DNA of 64,000 nucleotides from Bryobacterales bacterium KBS 96 (GTDB lineage: Bacteria; Acidobacteriota; Terriglobia; Bryobacterales; Bryobacteraceae), in the NCBI GenBank assembly GCA_000381625.1, contig KB906767.1:5633357-5697356 (forward strand), read 5' to 3'. A program made the translations under genes and the position numbers. Within the stretch, counting starts at the first letter, position 1, and every line of letters starts with the position of its first letter. Shown piece by piece: positions 36,645 through 44,877 of the stretch. Under the pieces are notes generated by a model that ran no database searches, was not told the origin of the DNA, and was given only the letters and a program-made list of their open reading frames with translations.

Positions 36645-39600
36645 ATGATAATCAGGAGTGCTTTCAGGCAATTACTTTGGTGCGCTCTGTCTCTCGTGAT
36701 AGCGGCAGTTTGCGTTTGGGGACAGGGAACGGATTTGGGCACGATTCGTGGGACCGTTACGGATTCGAGCGGCGCCGTCGTTCCAAACGCAACCGTTCAG
36801 ATTCTCGACCTCGGCACGAACCGGTCGCGCGAGGTGGCGACCAACGCGCAAGGCGATTATCAGGCTTCCGGTGTGAACTCCGGAAACTATAAAGTATCCG
36901 TGAGCGCTCCGGGGTTCGGGACATCGGAGGTGACGGGCGTTGTCGTGAGCGGCAGCGACGTCGTCAGCGCCAACACGGTGCTGCATGTTTCGAATACCCA
37001 GTCCTCCGTCATGATTACCGGGGAAGCGCCCGTCATTCACACAGAAGACCAGACGATCAGCCAAACACTGAACAATCGGGCGGTGACGGAACTGCCGCGC
37101 GACAGCCGCGACGTCTATTCGTTTCTTTATCTGAATCCGAATATTACGCAGGGCGCGACGGATGGCGAGTTCAAATTTCTCGGCGCCCAGAGCTATGGCG
37201 CGAGCTATTCGCTCGATGGCCAGCGCTCGAACGGCGGAATTTTCGGCGATCACACGGCCAGCGCGCCCTCGCTCGAGGCCGTTGCGGAAGTGAATGTCAT
37301 GTCCAGCGATTTCAGCGCGGAGTACGCCGGCATCGCGAATATTCGCATCACGACCAAGCGAGGCGGAGCGCAATATCACGGCTCGCTGATTTACGACAAC
37401 AAGAACTCGGCTCTCGCGGCATGGACGCTGCAGGATAAGGACGCGGCGGCGAACTTCGCGCCGACGTCGTTCCAGAATAAATATCCGACGCCCTTCTTCA
37501 ACATCAACGACCTGGGTGGATCGTTCGGCGGCCCTGTTCCGAAGCTGAAGAATACCTGGTTCTTCAGCTCCTACGAGCGCAACTGGTCAGTGACGCCGAC
37601 CACCATCTATTCGAATACGCTGCCGCATCCGTCGCTGCTTGCGGGCGACTTCTCGTTATTGAACGACTCGGCAAAGCCGCTAGTGCCGGACGGTGTCGCG
37701 CTCACAGCGGCTGAGATCCAGAACGATACCGTTGGCGGTCTGGGACAGCAATTTATCCGCATTCCACAGCGCATGCTGAATCCGACTGTACAGAACATGA
37801 TCGGCAAATACTTTCCGAAGATTGGCATGTCGGCCCCCATCAACCCAAATACAGGCCGCATTCCGGGCTATGCGACGCTTCTGCCGGGCGCATCGAACCA
37901 GGACCTTGGCACGTTGCGGGTCGATCACGATTTCAGCGATAAAGACCGCGTCTATGTCGTGTATAACGCGTCCGACCAGACCAGCGCCACCAATCCAGTG
38001 GTCTCGCCGTATACGGGACTCGGGCTGACGCAGGTGGACCGCCTGAACAACACCGTGTCGGCATCGTATACGCGCATTGTTAAGGCAAACATGGTCAACG
38101 AGCTGCGAGGCGGCTTTAACCGGCAGAACCTGTTCCAGCACAGCAACACAACGCTGAACGGGTTTTTATCGAGCATCGGTTTCAGCGGCGATGACATCAA
38201 TGCTTATCAGTCCGTGGTAGGCCCGTTCGCGATGTCCACTTACGGCCATCCGGCGGTCAGCTTCAACAACACCTTCGCGACATTCACAAACGGTGGCCGC
38301 AACACGGACCGGCCGATGGACCAAAACCTGTCCACGTTCGGCGACACGCTGACCTGGATTGTCGGCAAGCACAACATGAAAATGGGCGCGGACGGTGTTT
38401 ATAACCAAGCCGTCGATGGATTCGCTTTGAACCGCGGCAATCCGCGCGGCTCTATGACGTATAGCGGGACCGGGGCGAATCCACTCACCGATTTCCTGCT
38501 GGGACTTCCCCCTACTACTGTCAGCTACGTGCAGCAGCCTCGACCGGCGATGAACGTACACAATTGGGAGCAGGGTTATTTCTTTCAGGACGATTGGAAA
38601 ATCAGTTCACGTCTCACATTGAATCTGGGGCTGCGCTACGAATTGATCACGCCGTTTATCGACAAAAACGATTTGATCGCGAACTTCGATCCGAATTACG
38701 TGAACCCCAGCACGGGGCAGAAGGGCATCTTCGTTCTTCCGTCGAAGAAGACACTGCAATATCTCGATACCCGCATTCTCAACTACGGATATGAATTTGC
38801 CGATCAGTCGGGGCTTGGCGTTGGCCGCGGCGTAGTCCGCATGGACAAGAACAACTTTGCGCCTCGCGTTGGGTTTGCCTGGCGCGTCACGGACAAAAGC
38901 GTCCTCCGAGGCGGATGGGGCATCTATTATCCGACCTCGGCCGCGCAGGGCATCCGAGACCCCATCGCGACCAATCCGTTCAACCAAGGCCTGACCAAGC
39001 GGGCCAGCGACGGTAATCCGATCGATGGTTGGCCTGGCAACGGCCAGACCGGCATCAGTCCGGTGACCGGCGGCGCCATTCAGGGATTTGGGAACGTCCC
39101 GTCCGTGAACGTCGTGCCGTTTGGCCTACAGCAGCCTCGAATTCAGCAATATAACGCTACGTTTGAGCAGGAACTCGGCTGGCAGACGTCCGTGCGGCTT
39201 TCCTACATGGGCAGTTACATGAGCGGGTTGATTGCCGGGACGGATCTGAACGAGATCAAGCCCAGCGACACGCCGTTTGGCACAACCATCGGAGATGGCG
39301 TGACGGCCTGCGACCCGACTGAGGGGAATTGCGATTATTCCGCCGCTGACCGAGCGCGATTTCGATTTCCGGCACTAGGCGATTACGTAACCAGTTTTGG
39401 AAATTATGGACACGGCAAGTCCAATGCATTCCAAATGCAAGTCGACCACCGGTTTTCGAAGGGTTTGATGTTCAGCGCCGCCTATACGTACCTGGACCAG
39501 AAGTCCACAGCGCTCGATACAGGCAACTCGAGTCTCGGCGGCGTCGCCTACGATCCGTTCAATCCGGATAGTGATTACGGAACCGATGGCTATGTGTCGC

Positions 39601-40301
39601 GGCATCGCTTCGTTGCATACGGTATCTACGATCTGCCGGTTGGCCGCAATCGCAAGTTCGGCTCTTCCATGTCGAAATGGACGGATGCGTTTCTTGGCGG
39701 CTGGCAAACCACGTTCAACATGTTCGCGAAATCCGGCATGGGCTTTACGCCGTTCTGGATCTGCGACAATTGCGACCCGGCCGTGCCGGGCAACATCGGC
39801 ACCGGCGCGGTTGACGCCGTCGGCGATTTCAATGCGACTTCGTTCCGGCCCATCCTTCTCAGCAGCGACTATAACCAGAAGAACGGCGATGCTATTTGGA
39901 ATGCCGCTGCCTTTGGGCTCCCGACGGTCGGAGCCGATCTGTTCACCCACCCGGGCGTCGTTCAGCGCAACTTCCTCTGGGGGCCCGGCACCTGGGGTTT
40001 GAACCTCGGCGTCCATAAAGAATTTCGATTCGGCGAGCGCGTTGCGGCAACTATTGGCGCGGACGTTGACAATCTGTTCAACCACCCATTGTTCTCGCCC
40101 GATTCCGATTACGGCGGGGGCGGCGGCGCGTTCGCGTTGCTCGGCGATTTCAATATTAACGTCGATCCGAATACGGCCAGAATATTGCCGATTACGGATG
40201 TCACGCCGAATCCGGATTTCGGGCGGTTGATCAACAGCTTTTCGCAGGAAGGCATCGACAGCCGCAGGTCGATTCGATTGCGGCTGCGGGTTACGTTCTA
40301 G
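36645..40301 (+). CDS. Oar-like TonB-dependent receptor with carboxypeptidase-regulatory domain
   Basis: A 1218-residue outer-membrane protein. After a signal peptide (residues 1-27) comes a carboxypeptidase-regulatory-like beta fold (GTIRGTVTDSSGAVVPNATV to SAPGF, about 33-90), then a plug domain (TELPRDSRDVYSFLYLNPNI) and a long beta barrel ending in LRLRVTF, whose terminal Phe is the usual outer-membrane assembly signal. Such receptors are very abundant in acidobacteria and import large or scarce substrates, often saccharides. No TonB or ExbBD is nearby. Downstream genes encode carbohydrate-type exported proteins, which suggests a glycan substrate. It is followed by a multi-hairpin repeat. 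Confidence 0.93.
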   Translation: MIIRSAFRQLLWCALSLVIAAVCVWGQGTDLGTIRGTVTDSSGAVVPNATVQILDLGTNRSREVATNAQGDYQASGVNSGNYKVSVSAPGFGTSEVTGVVVSGSDVVSANTVLHVSNTQSSVMITGEAPVIHTEDQTISQTLNNRAVTELPRDSRDVYSFLYLNPNITQGATDGEFKFLGAQSYGASYSLDGQRSNGGIFGDHTASAPSLEAVAEVNVMSSDFSAEYAGIANIRITTKRGGAQYHGSLIYDNKNSALAAWTLQDKDAAANFAPTSFQNKYPTPFFNINDLGGSFGGPVPKLKNTWFFSSYERNWSVTPTTIYSNTLPHPSLLAGDFSLLNDSAKPLVPDGVALTAAEIQNDTVGGLGQQFIRIPQRMLNPTVQNMIGKYFPKIGMSAPINPNTGRIPGYATLLPGASNQDLGTLRVDHDFSDKDRVYVVYNASDQTSATNPVVSPYTGLGLTQVDRLNNTVSASYTRIVKANMVNELRGGFNRQNLFQHSNTTLNGFLSSIGFSGDDINAYQSVVGPFAMSTYGHPAVSFNNTFATFTNGGRNTDRPMDQNLSTFGDTLTWIVGKHNMKMGADGVYNQAVDGFALNRGNPRGSMTYSGTGANPLTDFLLGLPPTTVSYVQQPRPAMNVHNWEQGYFFQDDWKISSRLTLNLGLRYELITPFIDKNDLIANFDPNYVNPSTGQKGIFVLPSKKTLQYLDTRILNYGYEFADQSGLGVGRGVVRMDKNNFAPRVGFAWRVTDKSVLRGGWGIYYPTSAAQGIRDPIATNPFNQGLTKRASDGNPIDGWPGNGQTGISPVTGGAIQGFGNVPSVNVVPFGLQQPRIQQYNATFEQELGWQTSVRLSYMGSYMSGLIAGTDLNEIKPSDTPFGTTIGDGVTACDPTEGNCDYSAADRARFRFPALGDYVTSFGNYGHGKSNAFQMQVDHRFSKGLMFSAAYTYLDQKSTALDTGNSSLGGVAYDPFNPDSDYGTDGYVSRHRFVAYGIYDLPVGRNRKFGSSMSKWTDAFLGGWQTTFNMFAKSGMGFTPFWICDNCDPAVPGNIGTGAVDAVGDFNATSFRPILLSSDYNQKNGDAIWNAAAFGLPTVGADLFTHPGVVQRNFLWGPGTWGLNLGVHKEFRFGERVAATIGADVDNLFNHPLFSPDSDYGGGGGAFALLGDFNINVDPNTARILPITDVTPNPDFGRLINSFSQEGIDSRRSIRLRLRVTF

Positions 40302-40333
40302 TCAATGAGCTAGCGCTGGATGCCGGTATTCCG

Positions 40334-40424
40334 TGGCGCACGCCTTCAGCGTGCCGCGGCGAACTTCAGTTCGCCGGCTAGCGGACAGTGAACTGCCCGG
40401 CGGCACGATGAATCGTGCGCCACA
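40334..40424. repeat. Intergenic multi-hairpin repeat, copy 1
   Basis: Consecutive inverted repeats: GCACGC-CTTCA-GCGTGC, GGCGAAC-TTCA-GTTCGCC, an imperfect GGACAGT-GA-ACTGCCC and GCACGAT-GA-ATCGTGC. The second half, from AGTTCGCCGG on, reappears at 42795-42857 with few changes. It lies just after the receptor gene and might act as a terminator, mRNA-stability element or mobile REP-like sequence. Confidence 0.75.
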
Positions 40425-40484
40425 CTGCTAACGCAAAAGGGGCGTCATGTCGACGCTCGTGGATCGCAGTCTAAGTTGGGAAGA

Positions 40485-42773
40485 ATGACAAGAACGCTGC
40501 TCGGCATTCTACCGGTTCTGCTCGCGACCGCCTTCGCGAAAGCTCCCGGACCTGCGCCTCGTTTTGACGCTTGGCGCATCATCGGTCCGGGCGGCGGTGG
40601 GACGATGATTGCTCCCACCATCAGCCCGCATGATGCGAATCTCGTAGTCGAACACTGCGACATGACAGGCGCCTATATCACCCATGACGGCGGGCTGTCG
40701 TGGCGCATGTTCAATTTGCGCTCGGTCGTGAACACATTCGCATTCGATCCGAAGAACGCCAATGTGATTTACGCCGGGAATGCCGCTCTGTGGCGGAGCG
40801 AGGACAAAGGCCGGTCCTGGAGCATGATCTTCCCGAACCCACGCAAAAACACGGTTGAGCATCAACTGGGCGATCATTCGGATTACGTGCTGACCAGCGC
40901 CGCCCCGGCCTATCCTGAAAAGCGCGGTGAAATCACGGCGATTGCCATTGATCCTGCCGGCTCGCAGCGAATCGACATTGCGTTCGCGGAAGGCCGTGGC
41001 GCTTCGGTGCTGCTCGAATCGAACGATGGCGGCCGCTCCTGGAAGCAGACGGCTAACTTCGCGCGGCCCGTCCTGAAATTGGCATTTAGCCAGTCGGGCT
41101 TGCTTGCCGTTTCCGGGCAGGCTGTTTACCGTATCGCGAAAAACGGAAGCAAAGCGTTAGCTCAACTTGGCTCGGGCATTACCGCAGTTTCGGCGGCGCA
41201 CAAAGAAGGCGCGACCTGGTTCTATGCCACGACACAGGAGGGCGTGTTTGTTTCGGAAGATGGCGGGCGAACCTGGAGGACGGCGACGCCGCGACTGGGC
41301 CAGCAATCCGGCCGCTTCGAAGCCATCGCCGCCAGCGAGGAACATGCCACGACAGCGTACGCCGGATTCCGCGACCTGCAGCTTGGAGACGGGCGCGACT
41401 ATCGGTTCAATGGCATCGCGAAGACGGTCGATGGCGGCAAGAGCTGGACTATCGTTCACAAGGAATCGAACAAACCATCCGCGAATCTCACCGGTTCCTG
41501 GATTGAGGAGCGCGCGCCTCAAGGCGGCCGGGACATTTGGTTCGACGCTCCGTATACTCTGGGCGTCGCGCCGGCGAACCCGGATATCTGCTATGCCACG
41601 GACCTCTTTCGCACATGTCGAACTTTAAATGGCGGAAAGTCGTGGGAAGAAGTCAACTCGGTAGAGGCCGGCACCGACCGCTGGACCACGCGAGGACTTG
41701 ATGTCACGACGAACTACGGTGTCGAGTTCGACCCGTTCGATAGGAGGCATATCTTCATCGACTACACCGATATCGGAGCATTCCAAAGTTACGATGGCGG
41801 GGCCTCCTGGCAAACCGCGACGGTAGGCGTGCCGGAGCGTTGGCGCAACACCACGTACTGGCTGGCGTTCGATCCCAAGGTAAAGGGACTCATGTGGGGC
41901 GCCTTCAGCGGCGTGCACGATCTACCGCGTCCGAAGATGTGGCGCCGCCGCGACCCGCTGAGTTTTGTCGGCGGTGTCGCTATGTCAACAGATGGCGGGA
42001 AACATTGGACACCATCGAATCAAAGCATGCCCGAGACGTCGGTCACGCATATTTTGGTGGACCCCAAGAGTCCTGTGGGCAGGCGGACCATTTATGCCTG
42101 CGGCTTCGGACGCGGCGTCTACAAATCCACCGACAATGGCAAGACATGGGCTCTGAAGAATGAGGGCATTACGGAGCTGAAGCCATTTGCCTGGCGCATC
42201 ACACTCGCCGACGATGGAACGCTCTATCTTGTGGTGGCTCGCCGCAACGAAGGCCGGTATGGTGAGACAACGGGAAGCGGCGCGCTGTACAAATCCGTCG
42301 ATGGCGCCGGGCACTGGGTGAAGATGAAGTTGCCCAACGGCACGAACGGGCCGAACGGTCTGACGCTCGATCCACGCGACAACCGCCGCATGTACCTGGC
42401 GGCGTGGGGCCAGGAACGCAGCGACGTCGATACGGGCGGCGGAGTCTTTCTTTCGACCGACGCAGGTAACACGTGGGGTCCGATCTTTCAGGATTCCCAG
42501 CATGTTTACGACGTGACGGTCGATCCGAGAAATCCCGATGTGTTGTATAGTTGCGGGTTCGACGCCGCGGCGTACCGCTCGGTGGATCGCGGAGCACACT
42601 GGACACGTATTCGCGGCTATAACTTTAAATGGGGGCACCGTGTGATTCCGGACCCGAACGACGGATCGAAGATCTACATCACCACATACGGCGGAAGCGT
42701 GTGGCACGGACCAGCCGCGGGAGATCCGAAAGCAGCCGAAGATATATCGACGCCCGTGCCGGTCGCGCATTAA
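40485..42773 (+). CDS. Exported Asp-box beta-propeller (sialidase/GH74/sortilin-like)
   Basis: A 762-residue exported protein, signal peptide near 1-20 (LLGILPVLLATAFA). It carries about twelve Asp-box motifs of the form S-x-D-x-G-x-x-W, for example THDGGLSW, SEDKGRSW, SNDGGRSW, SEDGGRTW, TVDGGKSW, STDGGKHW, STDNGKTW and STDAGNTW, spaced through the whole length, implying two beta-propellers as in GH74 xyloglucanases and sortilin-type proteins. No sialidase Arg triad or GH74 acid pair could be assigned by eye. ATG at 40485 preferred over TTG at 40476. It lies between the two copies of the hairpin repeat and after the receptor, consistent with binding or cutting a glycan. Confidence 0.85.
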   Translation: MTRTLLGILPVLLATAFAKAPGPAPRFDAWRIIGPGGGGTMIAPTISPHDANLVVEHCDMTGAYITHDGGLSWRMFNLRSVVNTFAFDPKNANVIYAGNAALWRSEDKGRSWSMIFPNPRKNTVEHQLGDHSDYVLTSAAPAYPEKRGEITAIAIDPAGSQRIDIAFAEGRGASVLLESNDGGRSWKQTANFARPVLKLAFSQSGLLAVSGQAVYRIAKNGSKALAQLGSGITAVSAAHKEGATWFYATTQEGVFVSEDGGRTWRTATPRLGQQSGRFEAIAASEEHATTAYAGFRDLQLGDGRDYRFNGIAKTVDGGKSWTIVHKESNKPSANLTGSWIEERAPQGGRDIWFDAPYTLGVAPANPDICYATDLFRTCRTLNGGKSWEEVNSVEAGTDRWTTRGLDVTTNYGVEFDPFDRRHIFIDYTDIGAFQSYDGGASWQTATVGVPERWRNTTYWLAFDPKVKGLMWGAFSGVHDLPRPKMWRRRDPLSFVGGVAMSTDGGKHWTPSNQSMPETSVTHILVDPKSPVGRRTIYACGFGRGVYKSTDNGKTWALKNEGITELKPFAWRITLADDGTLYLVVARRNEGRYGETTGSGALYKSVDGAGHWVKMKLPNGTNGPNGLTLDPRDNRRMYLAAWGQERSDVDTGGGVFLSTDAGNTWGPIFQDSQHVYDVTVDPRNPDVLYSCGFDAAAYRSVDRGAHWTRIRGYNFKWGHRVIPDPNDGSKIYITTYGGSVWHGPAAGDPKAAEDISTPVPVAH

Positions 42774-42794
42774 CCGGCGCTGGCATGCGGTGGG

Positions 42795-42857
42795 GTTTTA
42801 GTTCGCCGGAAAGCGCGGGCAGTGAACTGCCCGCCGCACGATAAATCGTGCGCCACC
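42795..42857. repeat. Intergenic multi-hairpin repeat, copy 2
   Basis: Contains AGTTCGCCGG, then perfect hairpins GGGCAGT-GA-ACTGCCC and GCACGAT-AA-ATCGTGC, then GCCAC, matching the second half of the repeat at 40334-40424. It follows the propeller stop and ends 38 bases before the TTG start of the DUF4832 gene; its GTG at 42848 is an in-frame but unlikely start for that gene. Confidence 0.75.
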
Positions 42858-42895
42858 GGACGTATGGCTCGACCTACAGAGGAGGAATCTTTTCG

Positions 42896-44257
42896 TTGAG
42901 AAACATCCTGGCGTTTTTGGCGGTGGCCGGCTCGATGTTCGGCCAAACCGTTGTGGTGCATCCTCAGCGCATTAACGATGTGCTGCTGAATCCCGGCATG
43001 GGGATTCAGACGTTTCAGCGGTTCAACGGCGACGCCCTGAATTCGGGGTTGAGTTGGTCCGAAGAGGGGCCGATAAAGCCGATTGTCCCTAGCGCGGCGC
43101 CGGTGGATTTTCCGGGGACAACGATTTCCTATTGCCGCTGGTTCTGGGAAACGCTCGAGCCGGAACAGGGACACATTCGTTGGGACATAGTCGATATGGC
43201 GCTGAAGGAAGCCGCGAGCCATGGGCAGAAACTGGCGATTCGTCTGATGCCCTACGACCAAAAGCATCCGCTGCCCGCTTGGTATCGCGCGTCCGGCGCC
43301 AAGCGCCTCAACAAAGAAGGCGACCCTATCTGGGAGCCCGATTTTAGCGATCCACTGTATTTGAAGTATTGGAGCGAGGTCGTGAAGCAGGCCGGCCAAC
43401 GCTATGATGGCGATTCAAGGCTCGATACTGTGGATATTTCATCGGTCGGCTATTGGGGCGAAGGCTGGAGCGATTATATGCCTGCGTTTCAGTATCAAAA
43501 GAAGCTGATCGATATCTGGCTCGCGGCCTTTCCCACAACGCACCTGCTCATGAATTTCGATGAGCCGGATGCGTTGCGGTATGGGACGGCTCACGGCGCG
43601 GGCTGGCGTTTCGACTGCCTCGGCGACATGAGGACAAAGTGGTCGGCGATGCTGGATTCCTATCCGGAGCAGATCGTCCGTACGGGAATCGGCGACGTAT
43701 GGAAGAAGAACCCGGTCTCGATGGAGACCTGTGGGGTGCCTGGGTCCTGGAAGAAGCATGGATGGGACCTCGGCTACATTTTGAATGAAGCGCTGCGCTG
43801 GCACATTACGTCCCTGAACGTGAAATCGAGTCCAATTCCTCCCGAGTGGAAGACGGCCTTCGATGAATTTCAGAAGCGAATGGGCTACCGCTTCGAACTG
43901 CGCCGGTTCGAGTACCCGACAATTGTGCATGCCGGCGGCACGATGCCATTGAAGATGTGGTGGGTCAACACAGGGGTTGCTCCGGTCTATGACCCGTACA
44001 TTCTGGCCGTCCAGTTCCATTCCGATTCCGGAGATGCCGTGATCGAGGCGCCAGCCGACGTTCGGAAATGGCTGCCCGGAGATGCTTTGGTGGAAGAGTC
44101 GGTCCCGGTTCCCGCCGGGATTCAAGGCGATTACCGCATTCGGATCGCGCTGCTCGACCCACGCACTCACAAACCGGCCATACGGCTGGGAATCGCGGGA
44201 CGCACGCCCGACGGGTGGTACGATCTAGGGGCGATTCGAGGCGAAAAACACCTTTAA
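42896..44257 (+). CDS. Exported DUF4832 protein, GH42-like barrel
   Basis: A 453-residue protein from a TTG at 42896 with GAGGAGGA 8 bases upstream. The start reads RNILAFLAVAGSMFGQ, a signal peptide. Residues about 20-300 have a glycoside-hydrolase-like barrel (WFWETLEPEQGHIRWDIVD, VDISSVGYWGEGWSDY with a possible catalytic Glu), and the C-terminal domain (TMPLKMWWVNTGVAPVYDPY) is DUF4832. Function unknown, probably polysaccharide binding or cleavage. A longer frame from the GTG at 42848 starts inside the hairpin repeat and is not favoured. Its neighbours, the propeller and the receptor, point to the same process. Confidence 0.85.
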   Translation: MRNILAFLAVAGSMFGQTVVVHPQRINDVLLNPGMGIQTFQRFNGDALNSGLSWSEEGPIKPIVPSAAPVDFPGTTISYCRWFWETLEPEQGHIRWDIVDMALKEAASHGQKLAIRLMPYDQKHPLPAWYRASGAKRLNKEGDPIWEPDFSDPLYLKYWSEVVKQAGQRYDGDSRLDTVDISSVGYWGEGWSDYMPAFQYQKKLIDIWLAAFPTTHLLMNFDEPDALRYGTAHGAGWRFDCLGDMRTKWSAMLDSYPEQIVRTGIGDVWKKNPVSMETCGVPGSWKKHGWDLGYILNEALRWHITSLNVKSSPIPPEWKTAFDEFQKRMGYRFELRRFEYPTIVHAGGTMPLKMWWVNTGVAPVYDPYILAVQFHSDSGDAVIEAPADVRKWLPGDALVEESVPVPAGIQGDYRIRIALLDPRTHKPAIRLGIAGRTPDGWYDLGAIRGEKHL

Positions 44258-44380
44258 AGTACTGAATCTACTGTTTCCTTCAGCTTTCGTAGGTATCCTA
44301 TCTCTTTATCGTCCATGGACGAGGCGCCAGCGCCGCCGTAGCGAAACGGTTGGAGAATAGAGCTTGCAAGGAATCCTCAA

Positions 44381-44776
44381 TTGACGACACTGGAAATGCT
44401 CGATGCCTTAGAAGCGGGACTTCTCGTGCTGCGCACTACGAATGAAAGTCTGATGGCGGAGCTGCGGCTGGCGAATCGTCAACTGGAAAGCGCGCCCCGA
44501 TCGACACACCAGGTGAAGCGGAAGAGCCGCCGGCCGCCTGCCAAGAAGCGCCGATCGACCGCAAAGAAGAAGAAAGCGGCAAAGGTGCTGGAACTGCCTC
44601 ATCAGCCAACGGCAGAACAGGAGGAGCGCTCCCTAGGGAAACGGCGAGCACTCGGCAGATCCATCCTGCAGCTACGGAAGCCAGCCGCTGCAGCCCCTGC
44701 CGGCGGATCTGAAAATGCGCCTGAAGAGCGTGGCTTATTCCAGCGCGACCGTCCCAAGTCCGACGAAACGGAATAG
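44381..44776 (+). CDS. Basic coiled-coil hypothetical protein
   Basis: A 131-residue protein with a TTG start and AAGGA 9 bases upstream. Residues 1-35 form a possible coiled coil (TLEMLDALEAGLLVLRTTN, then SLMAELRLANRQLES), and residues 45-70 are extremely Lys/Arg-rich (KRKSRRPPAKKRRSTAKKKK), like histone H1-type or nucleoid tails. The end is Ala/Pro/Glu-rich. No family recognised. The opposite strand has an overlapping frame but its composition is worse. If real it may bind nucleic acid. Confidence 0.45.
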   Translation: MTTLEMLDALEAGLLVLRTTNESLMAELRLANRQLESAPRSTHQVKRKSRRPPAKKRRSTAKKKKAAKVLELPHQPTAEQEERSLGKRRALGRSILQLRKPAAAAPAGGSENAPEERGLFQRDRPKSDETE

Positions 44777-44877
44777 GATGCACGTTGGCCGAGCGGGGAA
44801 GCTCGACTCAAAGGCGAGCGAGTTATTCGGACAAGTACGCAACCCGCGCGCTCTCGTGCTGCGGCTCCGCTTCCGGC

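Noticed and set aside
40600-42650. Regular repeats suggesting a CRISPR or tandem repeat
   Set aside because: They are degenerate Asp-box codons inside a protein gene, with no constant spacing or identical repeats.
41985-42770. 261-residue reverse frame in the propeller gene
   Set aside because: Antisense to repeated Asp-box sequence; composition not protein-like.
42848-42895. Longer start (GTG at 42848) for the DUF4832 gene
   Set aside because: It would put the start inside the hairpin repeat and in front of the signal peptide; TTG at 42896 has a strong ribosome site.
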